A DNA stretch of 64,000 bases, from positions 1,674,001 to 1,738,000 of the forward strand of contig CAWDDH010000003.1 in NCBI GenBank assembly GCA_963801105.1, written 5' to 3'. Position 1 is the stretch's first letter; every line of letters starts with the position of its first letter. The notes under the pieces were generated by a model. It had not been told where the DNA came from and did no database searches. It saw only the letters and a list, made by a program, of their open reading frames with translations. Shown here one piece after another: positions 28,283 through 36,164 of this stretch. The stretch comes from JAENVU01 sp963801105. Its GTDB lineage: Bacteria > Actinomycetota > Acidimicrobiia > IMCC26256 > JAENVU01. The translations under genes and the position numbers were made by a program.

Positions 28283-29779
28283 TCAGCGGGCGAGCCCGCG
28301 GTCCATCAGGTTGCGGGTGATCTGCTCGACGACCGGGTCGGCGCCGGTGAGCCCCCACACCCAGTCGGTGGTGCCCGCCGTGAAGACGAAGCCGCCCGGC
28401 TCGTGGACTCCCATCATGCAGTGGCCGTGCTCGAGCGCCTCGACCCCTTCCGGTCCCTGGTCGCCGAACGCGCGCCACGCGATGAACTCGATCTCGCTCA
28501 TGGCGTCGCCCTTCGGTGGCCGGGGGGCGTTGGTGCGGTTGAAGTGCTCGGCCGGGGCGATGCCGAGGATCGTGAAGTCCGCCGGCGTGCCGTCGGCGCC
28601 CGTCGGGGTGGGGATGCCGTCGTGCATCGTGAAGTCGCAGCCGTCGCACTCGTAGCCGACGATCACCGAATCGCGACCGATGAGGTCTCCATAGGTGGTG
28701 TCGGTGTCCGCGAAGACCCAGTGCTCGGGGCGGTAGACGGTGTACGCGCCGGCGCCGGAGGCGACGGTCCGCCCGATGCGGTGGTAGCCGCCCCGGACGA
28801 AGCTCACGCCGGTCATCGTGTTCTCGGGCCGCCCGATCAGGTGGTCGGACCACATCGACGTGAGCTCGCCCTGACGGTCGGTGGCGAAGACGGGGTCACG
28901 CTCGAAGCGGTCCTTGTACCCGACCATGGTCCGGCCGTCGTCCTCGATCCGTACCTGCCAGAACGCGGTGTTGCCGGAGAGGAACAGCGCGTTCCCGCCG
29001 TCGTGGGTGAAGGCCTCGACCGAGTCCCGCATCGGCGCGGACCAGTACTCGTCGTGTCCCACCGACAGGTACAGCTGACGGTGCGCGAGCGTGACCGGGT
29101 CCTCGAGGTCGGTGTTCAGCGCGTAGTCGAGCTCGTAGCCGTTTCGCTCGGCCCACCGCGCGAACCCGAGCTCGTAGTTCGGCCAGCCCGCGGAGCCTGC
29201 CCACTGGGTCATGTGGTGCTCTCGTACGTACGTGACGTGGTCGTGCATGCGGGGGTCGGGCGGGTCGAGCACGGTCACGCGACTTCCCGGGCCCGCGGGC
29301 TTGCGCAACAGGCCGTTGGCGAGTGGCCGGGCGAAGGAGACGCGCGTGCCCCCCTCGTACAGGTTCCGACCGCCGAAGTCGTTGTACGCGTTCCACGTGT
29401 TGGTGGCGAGCGCGAGGAGCGGACGGTCGGCGTCGGGCGCGGCCGCCCGCACGACGAAGAAGGCGACGGCATCGTGCGCACGACGGCCCGCGTTCGTCGC
29501 GACCGAGACCTCGTAGTACCCGCTGCGCCAGTCGGTGCCGACGGGGATCTCGAGGGTGATCGGCCAGGCGCACCCGTTCGCGGCGGCGTCGCCGGGCACG
29601 GCGTGCGGCTCCAGGGTGCACTCGCCCGTCCACACCACCTCGCGACGCGCGCCCATCCGCGCCACGGTGACCGCCGCCGGGATCCCCGGCCCGGCCGCGT
29701 GCAGACCGACGGGCTCGCCGGGGAGGACGGACTGAGGCCACGCGTACGCGGCCGGCTCGGCAAGCGGGTTCGACTCCAT
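28283..29779 (-). CDS. N,N-dimethylformamidase large-subunit-like protein
   Basis: A 498-residue protein with the two-part layout of the dimethylformamidase beta subunit: an N-terminal beta-rich domain (GPGIPAAVTVARMGARREVVW; TDWRSGYYEVSVATNAGRRAHDAVAFFV) and a C-terminal domain with NTWNAYNDFGGRNLY, LYLSVGHDEYWSAPMRDSVEAF, GNALFLSGNTAFWQVR and WVFADTDT. The known enzyme hydrolyses DMF to dimethylamine and formate at an Fe site; this protein is shorter, and no small-subunit gene is evident nearby. It may hydrolyse another amide. Confidence 0.85.
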   Translation of the reverse strand: MESNPLAEPAAYAWPQSVLPGEPVGLHAAGPGIPAAVTVARMGARREVVWTGECTLEPHAVPGDAAANGCAWPITLEIPVGTDWRSGYYEVSVATNAGRRAHDAVAFFVVRAAAPDADRPLLALATNTWNAYNDFGGRNLYEGGTRVSFARPLANGLLRKPAGPGSRVTVLDPPDPRMHDHVTYVREHHMTQWAGSAGWPNYELGFARWAERNGYELDYALNTDLEDPVTLAHRQLYLSVGHDEYWSAPMRDSVEAFTHDGGNALFLSGNTAFWQVRIEDDGRTMVGYKDRFERDPVFATDRQGELTSMWSDHLIGRPENTMTGVSFVRGGYHRIGRTVASGAGAYTVYRPEHWVFADTDTTYGDLIGRDSVIVGYECDGCDFTMHDGIPTPTGADGTPADFTILGIAPAEHFNRTNAPRPPKGDAMSEIEFIAWRAFGDQGPEGVEALEHGHCMMGVHEPGGFVFTAGTTDWVWGLTGADPVVEQITRNLMDRGLAR

Positions 29780-29805
29780 CGCCGGAGTCTGTCAAACGCC
29801 GCGGG

Positions 29806-30306
29806 TCACCGAGGGAGGTCCAGGTTCCCCAGCAGCTTGTCGAGGGTGGCCTCGAAGCGGAGACGCTCGGCGTCGGACAGGTCGGCGGCGACGGCGGCCT
29901 CCGCGGCCACGAGGTCCTCGACCGCCCGGTCGGCGACCGCATGCCCGGCGGGCGTGAGCGTGACGAGCGAGCCGCGGCGGTCGGCGGGGTCGGGCGTCCG
30001 CGAGATGAGACCGGACCGTTCGAGCCGGTCGAGCCGGTTGGTCATGCCGCCGGGGGAGACCATGGCGACGCGGGCGAGCTGCGAAGGCGTCAGCGTCGTG
30101 CCGGCGCCCTGGCGGCGCAGCGCCGCGAGCACGTCGAACTCGCCGAGGGAGATGCCGTGCACGGCGAAGACCTCGTCGATGCCCCTGGTGGCCAGGCGCA
30201 TGACCTGGGCGAGGCGGAGGAACGTGCCCATCACCGCGAAGTCGAGGTCGGGCCGCTCGCGGGTCCAGCCCGCCAGGGTGTCGTCGAGGAGCGCTCGGTG
30301 GTCCAT
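29806..30306 (-). CDS. MarR-family transcriptional regulator
   Basis: A 166-residue winged-helix regulator: LGEFDVLAALRRQGAG, then LTPSQLARVAMVSPGGMTNRLDRLERSGLISRTPDPADRRG (recognition helix and wing), then dimer helices. The ATG at 30306 is six bases after a -10-like TAAGAT (30318-30313 on the minus strand), suggesting a leaderless mRNA. It is divergent from the extradiol dioxygenase gene, with a strong palindrome between them, so it probably represses both until an aromatic ligand binds. Confidence 0.94.
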   Translation of the reverse strand: MDHRALLDDTLAGWTRERPDLDFAVMGTFLRLAQVMRLATRGIDEVFAVHGISLGEFDVLAALRRQGAGTTLTPSQLARVAMVSPGGMTNRLDRLERSGLISRTPDPADRRGSLVTLTPAGHAVADRAVEDLVAAEAAVAADLSDAERLRFEATLDKLLGNLDLPR

Positions 30307-30322
30307 GGGACGATCTTACTTC

Positions 30323-30343
30323 GATGTCAAATAGTTTGACATC
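30323..30343. promoter_or_regulatory. MarR operator, perfect inverted repeat
   Basis: GATGTCAAA and TTTGACATC form a perfect 9-bp inverted repeat around TAG. This is the size of a MarR dimer site. The right arm contains the -35 box (TTGACA) of the dioxygenase promoter, so binding would block RNA polymerase directly. Confidence 0.8.
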
Positions 30344-30364
30344 AAAACTTTGATCCCGTACGAT
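30336..30364 (+). promoter_or_regulatory. Promoter of the extradiol dioxygenase cluster (leaderless)
   Basis: TTGACA (30336-30341), a 17-base spacer and TACGAT (30359-30364). The ATG begins at 30371, about where transcription should start, and no ribosome site is visible, so the mRNA should be leaderless. Confidence 0.75.
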
Positions 30365-30370
30365 CCCGGC

Positions 30371-31312
30371 ATGCCCGATGTCACCAGCACTCCCGTCATC
30401 CGCGTCGGCGACGTCGCCTTCCCCCGGTTCCAGGCCCCCGACCTGGACGTGATGGAGGCCTTCCTCGCCACGTTCGGGATGACCCGCTCGGCCCGGACCG
30501 ACACCGCCCTCTACATGCGCGGCACCGACGGCGACCATCACGTCCACGTGACCCATCTCGGCGAACCGGCCTTCCTCGGCCTCGCCTTCGACGCGACCCG
30601 TGCGGACCTCGAGGTGCTCGCGGCCGCGACGGGGGTCGCACCGGTGCCGCTCGACGAGCCGGGCGGTGGAGTCGCGGTGCGCCTCCACGACCCCGACGGT
30701 CGCATCGTCGACGTGGTCGCGGACGTCGAACGTCTCCCCGCCGTCACGACGATCGGTCATGCCCAGCTCAACACGGGCGCGGCGCGCGTGCGGGTGGACG
30801 AGTTGCAGCGCGTGCGGACCGGTGCGTCGCAGGTGAAGCGCTTCGGGCACGCGGCCTTGAAGACGACCTCCCTCGAGCGGCTCGCCGGTTGGTACCACGA
30901 CATGCTCGGGCTGCTCACGTCCGACGACGTCTTCCTGGCGTCGCCGGAAGAGCCGTTCGGTCGGTTCGTCCGCTGCGACCGCGGCGACCTCCCGGCCGAC
31001 CACCACACGCTGCTGCTGCTCGAGACCGGCGAGGTCAAGCTGGGCCACTGCGCGTGGGAGGTCGCCGACTTCGACGACCTGATGGCCGGCCACGACCACC
31101 TGCTCGGTGCCGAGGCCCGGCACTACTGGGGCATCGGCCGGCACGTCCTCGGCGGCCAGGTGTTCGACTACTGGAAGGACCCGCTCGGCTTCACCGTGGA
31201 GCACTGGACCGACTCGGACCTGCTCACCGCGAGCACGCCGGCGGGTTCCCATCTGGTCTTCGACTCGCTCAACCAGTGGGGGCCCCAGCCGCCACCGGAC
31301 CTCGACTTCTAG
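30371..31312 (+). CDS. Type I extradiol (catechol 2,3-type) dioxygenase
   Basis: A 313-residue protein with two VOC domains as in HpcB/BphC-type ring-cleavage dioxygenases. The C-terminal domain carries the expected Fe(II) triad: His160 (FGHAALKT), His226 (KLGHCAWEV) and Glu277 (GFTVEHW), with GRHVLGGQVFDYWKDP as in catechol dioxygenases. It would open a catechol ring next to the hydroxyl groups. It is the first gene of a tight run with an SDR and an FAD hydroxylase. Confidence 0.9.
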   Translation: MPDVTSTPVIRVGDVAFPRFQAPDLDVMEAFLATFGMTRSARTDTALYMRGTDGDHHVHVTHLGEPAFLGLAFDATRADLEVLAAATGVAPVPLDEPGGGVAVRLHDPDGRIVDVVADVERLPAVTTIGHAQLNTGAARVRVDELQRVRTGASQVKRFGHAALKTTSLERLAGWYHDMLGLLTSDDVFLASPEEPFGRFVRCDRGDLPADHHTLLLLETGEVKLGHCAWEVADFDDLMAGHDHLLGAEARHYWGIGRHVLGGQVFDYWKDPLGFTVEHWTDSDLLTASTPAGSHLVFDSLNQWGPQPPPDLDF

Positions 31313-31336
31313 GGCGTCCCGCCCGGAAAGGCACCC

Positions 31337-32116
31337 ATGGATCTCGGCATCGCCGGGCGGAGCGCGATCGTTGCCGCGTCCAGTCGCGGGCTCGGGCGCG
31401 CGTGCGCCTGGTCGCTCGCGCAGGAAGGTGTCGACGTCACGATCAACGGTCGCGACGAATCGCGGCTCGAGGAGACGGCCGCGGCGCTGCGCGAGGCATC
31501 CGACGTCGGGGTCACGACGGTGGTCGGCGACATCACGCTCGACTCCACCCGAGCCGGGCTCCTCGCGGCGTGCCCTGCTCCCGACATTCTCGTGACCAAC
31601 AACGGTGGTCCACCGCCCGGGCGGTTCCAGGACTGGACACGCGACGACTGGATCGCGGCGGTCGACGCCAACATGCTCGCCGCCCTGTCGCTGATCCGCG
31701 ACGTGATCGACGGGATGGTGGAGCGCGGCTTCGGGCGCATCGTGAACGTCACGTCCGCGATGGTCATGGCGCCGATGAGCCCGTTGGGGCTGTCGTCGGC
31801 CGCCCGCGCCGGGCTCACCGCCGCGGCCAAGGGCATCTCGCGGGACGTCGCCGCCGCGAACGTCACGATCAACAACCTGCTCCCGGAGCGGATCGACACC
31901 GACCGCCAGCGCCAGATGGCCGAGCTCGCGGTCGCGATCAAGGGCATCACGCTCGCCGAGGCGTACGAGGAGATCGCGCAGACCATCGCGGCGAAGCGGC
32001 TCGGCCGCCCGGCCGAGTTCGGCGACGCGTGCGCGTTCCTGTGCAGCGCGCAGGCCGGGTACATCTCGGGCCAGAACCTGCACCTGGACGGCGGCTCCTA
32101 CGCGGGGGCGTTCTGA
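31337..32116 (+). CDS. SDR-family oxidoreductase lacking the usual Tyr-Lys pair
   Basis: A 259-residue Rossmann protein. The nucleotide region is AASSRGLGRACA and NNGGPPPG replaces NNAG. At the active site the normal YxxxK is replaced by LSSAARAGL within MAPMSPLGLSSAARAG, as in the BKR_like SDR subfamily (family knowledge). It ends with SGQNLHLDGGSY. It could be a dehydrogenase with an altered mechanism or a hydratase/isomerase-like SDR. It lies between a ring-cleavage dioxygenase and an aromatic hydroxylase in one operon. Confidence 0.88.
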   Translation: MDLGIAGRSAIVAASSRGLGRACAWSLAQEGVDVTINGRDESRLEETAAALREASDVGVTTVVGDITLDSTRAGLLAACPAPDILVTNNGGPPPGRFQDWTRDDWIAAVDANMLAALSLIRDVIDGMVERGFGRIVNVTSAMVMAPMSPLGLSSAARAGLTAAAKGISRDVAAANVTINNLLPERIDTDRQRQMAELAVAIKGITLAEAYEEIAQTIAAKRLGRPAEFGDACAFLCSAQAGYISGQNLHLDGGSYAGAF

Positions 32117-32118
32117 TC

Positions 32119-33735
32119 GTGGCGACCGACGGGCCCGATCTCGCGACCGACGTCGACGTGCTCGTGGTGGGTGCGGGACCCGTCGGGCTCACCGCGGCAT
32201 ACCTCGCCCGGCGTCTGGGGCTCACGGTCGAGATCGTCGAGACGCGCGACAGCCCGCAACGGGCGCCGGCCGCCCACGTGGTGAATGCTCGGACCTTCGA
32301 GGTCTGGCGCCAGGCCGGGATCGACGTCGATGCCCTGCTCACACTCGCGAAGGACCCCGCCGACGCCGGCGCGGTGCACTGGGTCACGCGCCTCGGTGGT
32401 GACATCCTCGGCAGCCTTGCCTTCGAGCGCCAGGGCGACGATGTGCTGGCCTTCACCCCGACACCGCTGCGCAACCTGAGCCAGCACCGCCTGGAGCCGT
32501 ACCTGCGCGACGAGTTGGCTGCGATCGGCGTGACGGTCCGCTACGCGCACGAGTGGAGCGGCGCGATCCAGGATGCATACGGCGTCAGGTCCGTCGTGCG
32601 ATCGGGAGCGACCGAGACCGCGATCACGAGTCGGTGGCTGCTCGCGTGCGACGGCGCGGGCAGTCCCGTCCGCCGCTCCGTGGGTATCGAGCCGATCGGA
32701 CCGCGCGCGCTCCAGAGCTTCGTGATGGTGCACCTCGACGCCGACTTCCGTGCGGTCGTCGGCGACGCGCCGGGAGTCCTCTACTGGGTGTGCGATCCGG
32801 GCAGCGGCGGTGCCTTCGTGGCCCACGATCTCGACCGGGAGTGGGTGTACATGTACCCGTTCGACCCGGACACGGATCCGCCGGAGTCGTTCACACCCGC
32901 GCGGGCCGAGGCCCTGGTGCGCGCCGCGTTGGCTGATCCGGACGTCATGTTCTCGGTCCGCGCGTGTGCGACGTGGGTGATGACCGCGCAGGTCGCGGAG
33001 CGGTACCGCGCCGGGCGGATCCTGCTCGTCGGCGACGCCGCGCACCGCTTCCCGCCCACGGGCGGGCTCGGCCTCAACACCGGCGTCCAGGACGCGCACA
33101 ACCTCCTCTGGAAGCTCGCGGCGGTGTGTCGCGGCGACGCCGACGATGCGCTCGTCGACACGTACGAGTCCGAACGCCGACCGGTCGCGCAGCGCAATGC
33201 CGACGTCAGCCTCGCCAATGCCCTGAAGATGGCGGAGGTCCCGCTCGCGCTGGGTGCCGATCCGGACGTCGCCGTCGCGACCGCCAACATGCAGTCCGTG
33301 CTCGCGAGCGTCGACGGTCGCCGAGCGGTCGCCGACGCGATCGCGAACCAGGCGACCCACTTCGACATGCTCGGCCTCCAGCTCGGGTACTCGTACGGGA
33401 CGGACGGCGAGGCGGCGCCGTGCCCGCACGGGGTCGATCCGGTGCGCGAGTACGTGCCGACGAGCCGCGCCGGGGCCCGGCTGCCCCACGGATGGGTCGA
33501 GCGGGGCGGCACGGTGGTGTCCACGCTCGACCTCGTGCCGCTCGACGCCCCGATCGTCCTGCTCGGCCCCGAGGCGGACGAGCGCCTCGCCGCGGCCGGG
33601 CTTCGGACTCTGCGACTCGGGCTCGATGTCGTCGATCCCGACGATTGGTGGACGGGCGTGATGGGCATCGAAGCCTCCGGCGCGGTGTTGGTGCGCCCGG
33701 ACCAGCACATCGCCGCTCGCTGGGAGGCCGGCTAG
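32119..33735 (+). CDS. FAD-dependent aromatic monooxygenase (PheA/MhpA-like)
   Basis: A 538-residue class A flavoprotein hydroxylase starting at GTG 32119, two bases after the SDR stop. GAGPVG (18-23) binds ADP; the DG motif is LLACDGAGSPVRRSVGI; the FAD ribityl motif is LLVGDAAHRFPPTGGLGLNTGVQDAHNLLWKL; the C-terminal thioredoxin-like domain is short. It would hydroxylate a phenolic ring with NAD(P)H and O2 to give the catechol cut by the first gene of this operon. Confidence 0.93.
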   Translation: MATDGPDLATDVDVLVVGAGPVGLTAAYLARRLGLTVEIVETRDSPQRAPAAHVVNARTFEVWRQAGIDVDALLTLAKDPADAGAVHWVTRLGGDILGSLAFERQGDDVLAFTPTPLRNLSQHRLEPYLRDELAAIGVTVRYAHEWSGAIQDAYGVRSVVRSGATETAITSRWLLACDGAGSPVRRSVGIEPIGPRALQSFVMVHLDADFRAVVGDAPGVLYWVCDPGSGGAFVAHDLDREWVYMYPFDPDTDPPESFTPARAEALVRAALADPDVMFSVRACATWVMTAQVAERYRAGRILLVGDAAHRFPPTGGLGLNTGVQDAHNLLWKLAAVCRGDADDALVDTYESERRPVAQRNADVSLANALKMAEVPLALGADPDVAVATANMQSVLASVDGRRAVADAIANQATHFDMLGLQLGYSYGTDGEAAPCPHGVDPVREYVPTSRAGARLPHGWVERGGTVVSTLDLVPLDAPIVLLGPEADERLAAAGLRTLRLGLDVVDPDDWWTGVMGIEASGAVLVRPDQHIAARWEAG

Positions 33736-33806
33736 GTCCTCAGGTCGATCGGCGCGGGCGTCGATACTCGGCCCACCGGGGGAGCGACCCCGGCCAGGAG
33801 GCACGC

Positions 33807-35582
33807 ATGAAACCCGACGCCGAGCCGGCCTGGCGCACGTGCCCGGGGTGCGGGTACCTCGTGCCCGGCACGTCGGCGACGTGTCTGCGTTGCCACGCCG
33901 ACCTCGGCGCCGCCGGGTCGCCCGGGGTGGTGCCGCCGCCCGCGCCCGACGCGTCCGCCTGGAGCGCGCCGACCGTCTCGTCCACCGAAGCCCCACCCGG
34001 GCCGATGTCCCAGCCCGGCGGTGACCGCGCGGGCTTCGTCCCGCCGCCGGTCTGGCCGACGGTCTCGACCCCGGGTGCCGGCAGTGCGCCTCCCGCCGGC
34101 GGTGAGTACCTCCCCGATCATCGCGACGGGTCGCGTCACGTGCGGCGCGCGTGGTGGATCGCGGTCGCGCTCGTCGTCGCGCTCGCGCTGATCGGCGGCG
34201 TGCTGCGCGCGACGGTCTTCGCCGACGGCCCGAGCTACCCGGCGACATGGGACGCGCGGCTCGGTGACCTACCCCAGGCCGTCGCCCGGTTGCGGAAGCT
34301 GAACTTCGAGCACGCGGTCCCCGTGCGCTTCCTCTCGGACAACGCGTTCAAGAAGGAGACCGCGTTCGATCCGGGCTCGTCGCCCGGCGCGACCAAGCAG
34401 CTGAAGCGGCTGACCGAGTCCCTGCGCGCCACCGGCCTGGTGACGGGCAACGTCGATCTGGGCAGGGCGGTGAACGACGAACAACAATCGGCGGTCCTCG
34501 CGTTCTACGACCCGGACGCGAAGGAGATCGTCATCCGGGGCACCGGGCCGCTCGACGTCGCGCACAAGGTCACGCTCGCGCACGAGCTCACCCACGTGCT
34601 CCAGGACCAGCACTTCGACCTGAACCGTCTGGAGCACGCATCCAAGACCGAGCCGGACGGCTCGAGCGACGCGTTCCGCGCGTTCATCGAGGGTGACGCA
34701 GTGCGGATCGAGGACAAGTACCGCGCCGGCCTCTCGAAGGCGGACACGAGGAAGTTCGACGCCTCGCGGCAGGCCGACGCGGCGCGGGCCGACGGCGGAA
34801 CCGTGGACGTCCCGGCGTTCGTCAGCCTGTCCTTCACCGCGCCGTACCGCTACGGACCACCGGCGGTCGGGGTCGTCGCAGCCGACGGCGGCAACGCCAA
34901 CGTGGACCGCGGCTTCCGGAGCGGCAGCTTCACCGAGCGGCTCTTCCTCGAGCCCAACTCCGTGCTCCACCGCCAGCCCGAGCCGAAGCTGGCACCCCCG
35001 GCACTCGGGAAGGGCGAGAAGGCCTCCGGCCGGACGGACCGGTTCGGTGCGTTCAGCACCTACCTCCTGCTCGCGTCGCGGCTCGATGCCGGCGATGCGC
35101 TCGAGGCGGCCACCTTCGTGCGTGGCGGTCGGATGCGGACGGTCCGCGCCGACGGGCGGACGTGCGTGCGGGGCGTCGTGCTCGGACCGGACGGGGCCGC
35201 GAACCAGCTGCTCGCCGGCCGCTTCCGTGACTGGGCGGCGGCGCTTCCCGACGGCATGGCCGAGATCGGTCGGCGGGGCCAGGCCGTCACGTTCTTCTCC
35301 TGCGACCCGGGCGTGCGCTCCACCCTGGCGTCGCCCGATCCGGCGATCGACCGCGCCGGCACGCTCCTGCAGATCCACGACGAGCTCGAAGCCGCGTTGG
35401 TCGCCGACTTCGCCGACGCCGGGATCCCGGCCCGGCGCGCCGAGTGCGCTGCGCTCGGTCTGAGCCGGTCACCCGAGATCGCGCTCGTCGTGCAGAAGCC
35501 CGAGTCCGACATCAGCGCGAAGGACCTGACCGATGCGATCACGGCCGCGGCACCACGGGTCCGGCGCCGGTGCGGCTTCTGA
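33807..35582 (+). CDS. Zinc-ribbon, membrane-anchored metallopeptidase-like protein
   Basis: A 591-residue protein. Cys12/15 and Cys26/29 form a zinc ribbon. A Pro-rich linker leads to one membrane helix (about 114-135, AWWIAVALVVALALIGG). The extracellular part has HELTH (His259, Glu260, His263) in TLAHELTHVLQDQHF, a zincin motif, with a possible third ligand in the FIEGDAVRIED helix. Probably anchored in the membrane with the peptidase domain outside. ATG 33807 follows CCAGGAGG. Substrate unknown. Confidence 0.8.
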   Translation: MKPDAEPAWRTCPGCGYLVPGTSATCLRCHADLGAAGSPGVVPPPAPDASAWSAPTVSSTEAPPGPMSQPGGDRAGFVPPPVWPTVSTPGAGSAPPAGGEYLPDHRDGSRHVRRAWWIAVALVVALALIGGVLRATVFADGPSYPATWDARLGDLPQAVARLRKLNFEHAVPVRFLSDNAFKKETAFDPGSSPGATKQLKRLTESLRATGLVTGNVDLGRAVNDEQQSAVLAFYDPDAKEIVIRGTGPLDVAHKVTLAHELTHVLQDQHFDLNRLEHASKTEPDGSSDAFRAFIEGDAVRIEDKYRAGLSKADTRKFDASRQADAARADGGTVDVPAFVSLSFTAPYRYGPPAVGVVAADGGNANVDRGFRSGSFTERLFLEPNSVLHRQPEPKLAPPALGKGEKASGRTDRFGAFSTYLLLASRLDAGDALEAATFVRGGRMRTVRADGRTCVRGVVLGPDGAANQLLAGRFRDWAAALPDGMAEIGRRGQAVTFFSCDPGVRSTLASPDPAIDRAGTLLQIHDELEAALVADFADAGIPARRAECAALGLSRSPEIALVVQKPESDISAKDLTDAITAAAPRVRRRCGF

Positions 35583-35615
35583 CCCGGCCGGAGTTCGTCG
35601 GCCGCTCGGGGTCGC

Positions 35616-36059
35616 TCAGTCCGAGCCGTGCAGCCGGCGGGCGAACCCGTCGCCGGCGAGGAGCTCGACGAGCTGACCCTCGCAGTCGCGGACGAACACC
35701 GCGGTGGGCAGACGCGATTCCGTCAGGACCTCGCCGCCGTGCTCGACGACCGCCGCACAGGTCGCGTCGAGGTCGTCGACGCCGATCGAGATGTGGGTGA
35801 GTCCGGGCTCGAGGACGGACCGGTCGCGGGGCGCGTGCGGCGCCGGATCGGCGAACGCGAGCAGCTCGAGCACGAAGCCGTCGCGCCGCAGGTAGCAGGC
35901 CTGGAGCTGGACGGGATCGGGCAGCCGGAGGAGCTTCGCCGACTGCGACCCGCCGACGTCGAGGTCCATCACCACCTCGAAGCCCAGGACCTCGGTATAG
36001 AAGGCGCGTGCCCGGTCGAGGTCGCGGACGCACTGCCCGGTGTGGCTGAAGACGGCCAT
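35616..36059 (-). CDS. VOC-family protein (lactoylglutathione-lyase-like)
   Basis: A 147-residue VOC protein: HTGQCVRDLDRARAFYTEVLGFEVV at the start, a long central loop (LRRDGFVLELLAFADP) and VFVRDCEGQLVELLAGDG with the terminal metal Glu. Similar length to methylmalonyl-CoA-epimerase-like or glyoxalase-like VOC proteins; reaction unknown. Divergent from the MFS gene. Confidence 0.88.
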   Translation of the reverse strand: MAVFSHTGQCVRDLDRARAFYTEVLGFEVVMDLDVGGSQSAKLLRLPDPVQLQACYLRRDGFVLELLAFADPAPHAPRDRSVLEPGLTHISIGVDDLDATCAAVVEHGGEVLTESRLPTAVFVRDCEGQLVELLAGDGFARRLHGSD

Positions 36060-36164
36060 GGCGGGATCCTGCCAGACGCCTGGGACCTGGTGCGCCCCTC
36101 CGCCCCCATCCGGGGTTGCACGTGCTCCGCGGCGGGCGCGGGCGGATCCGCAATACGGTGCCGC

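Noticed and set aside
29792..32083. A 763-residue minus-strand frame
   Set aside because: It lies antisense to the MarR-controlled operon and shows only Arg/Gly/Val-rich shadow sequence; GC-rich DNA keeps such frames open.
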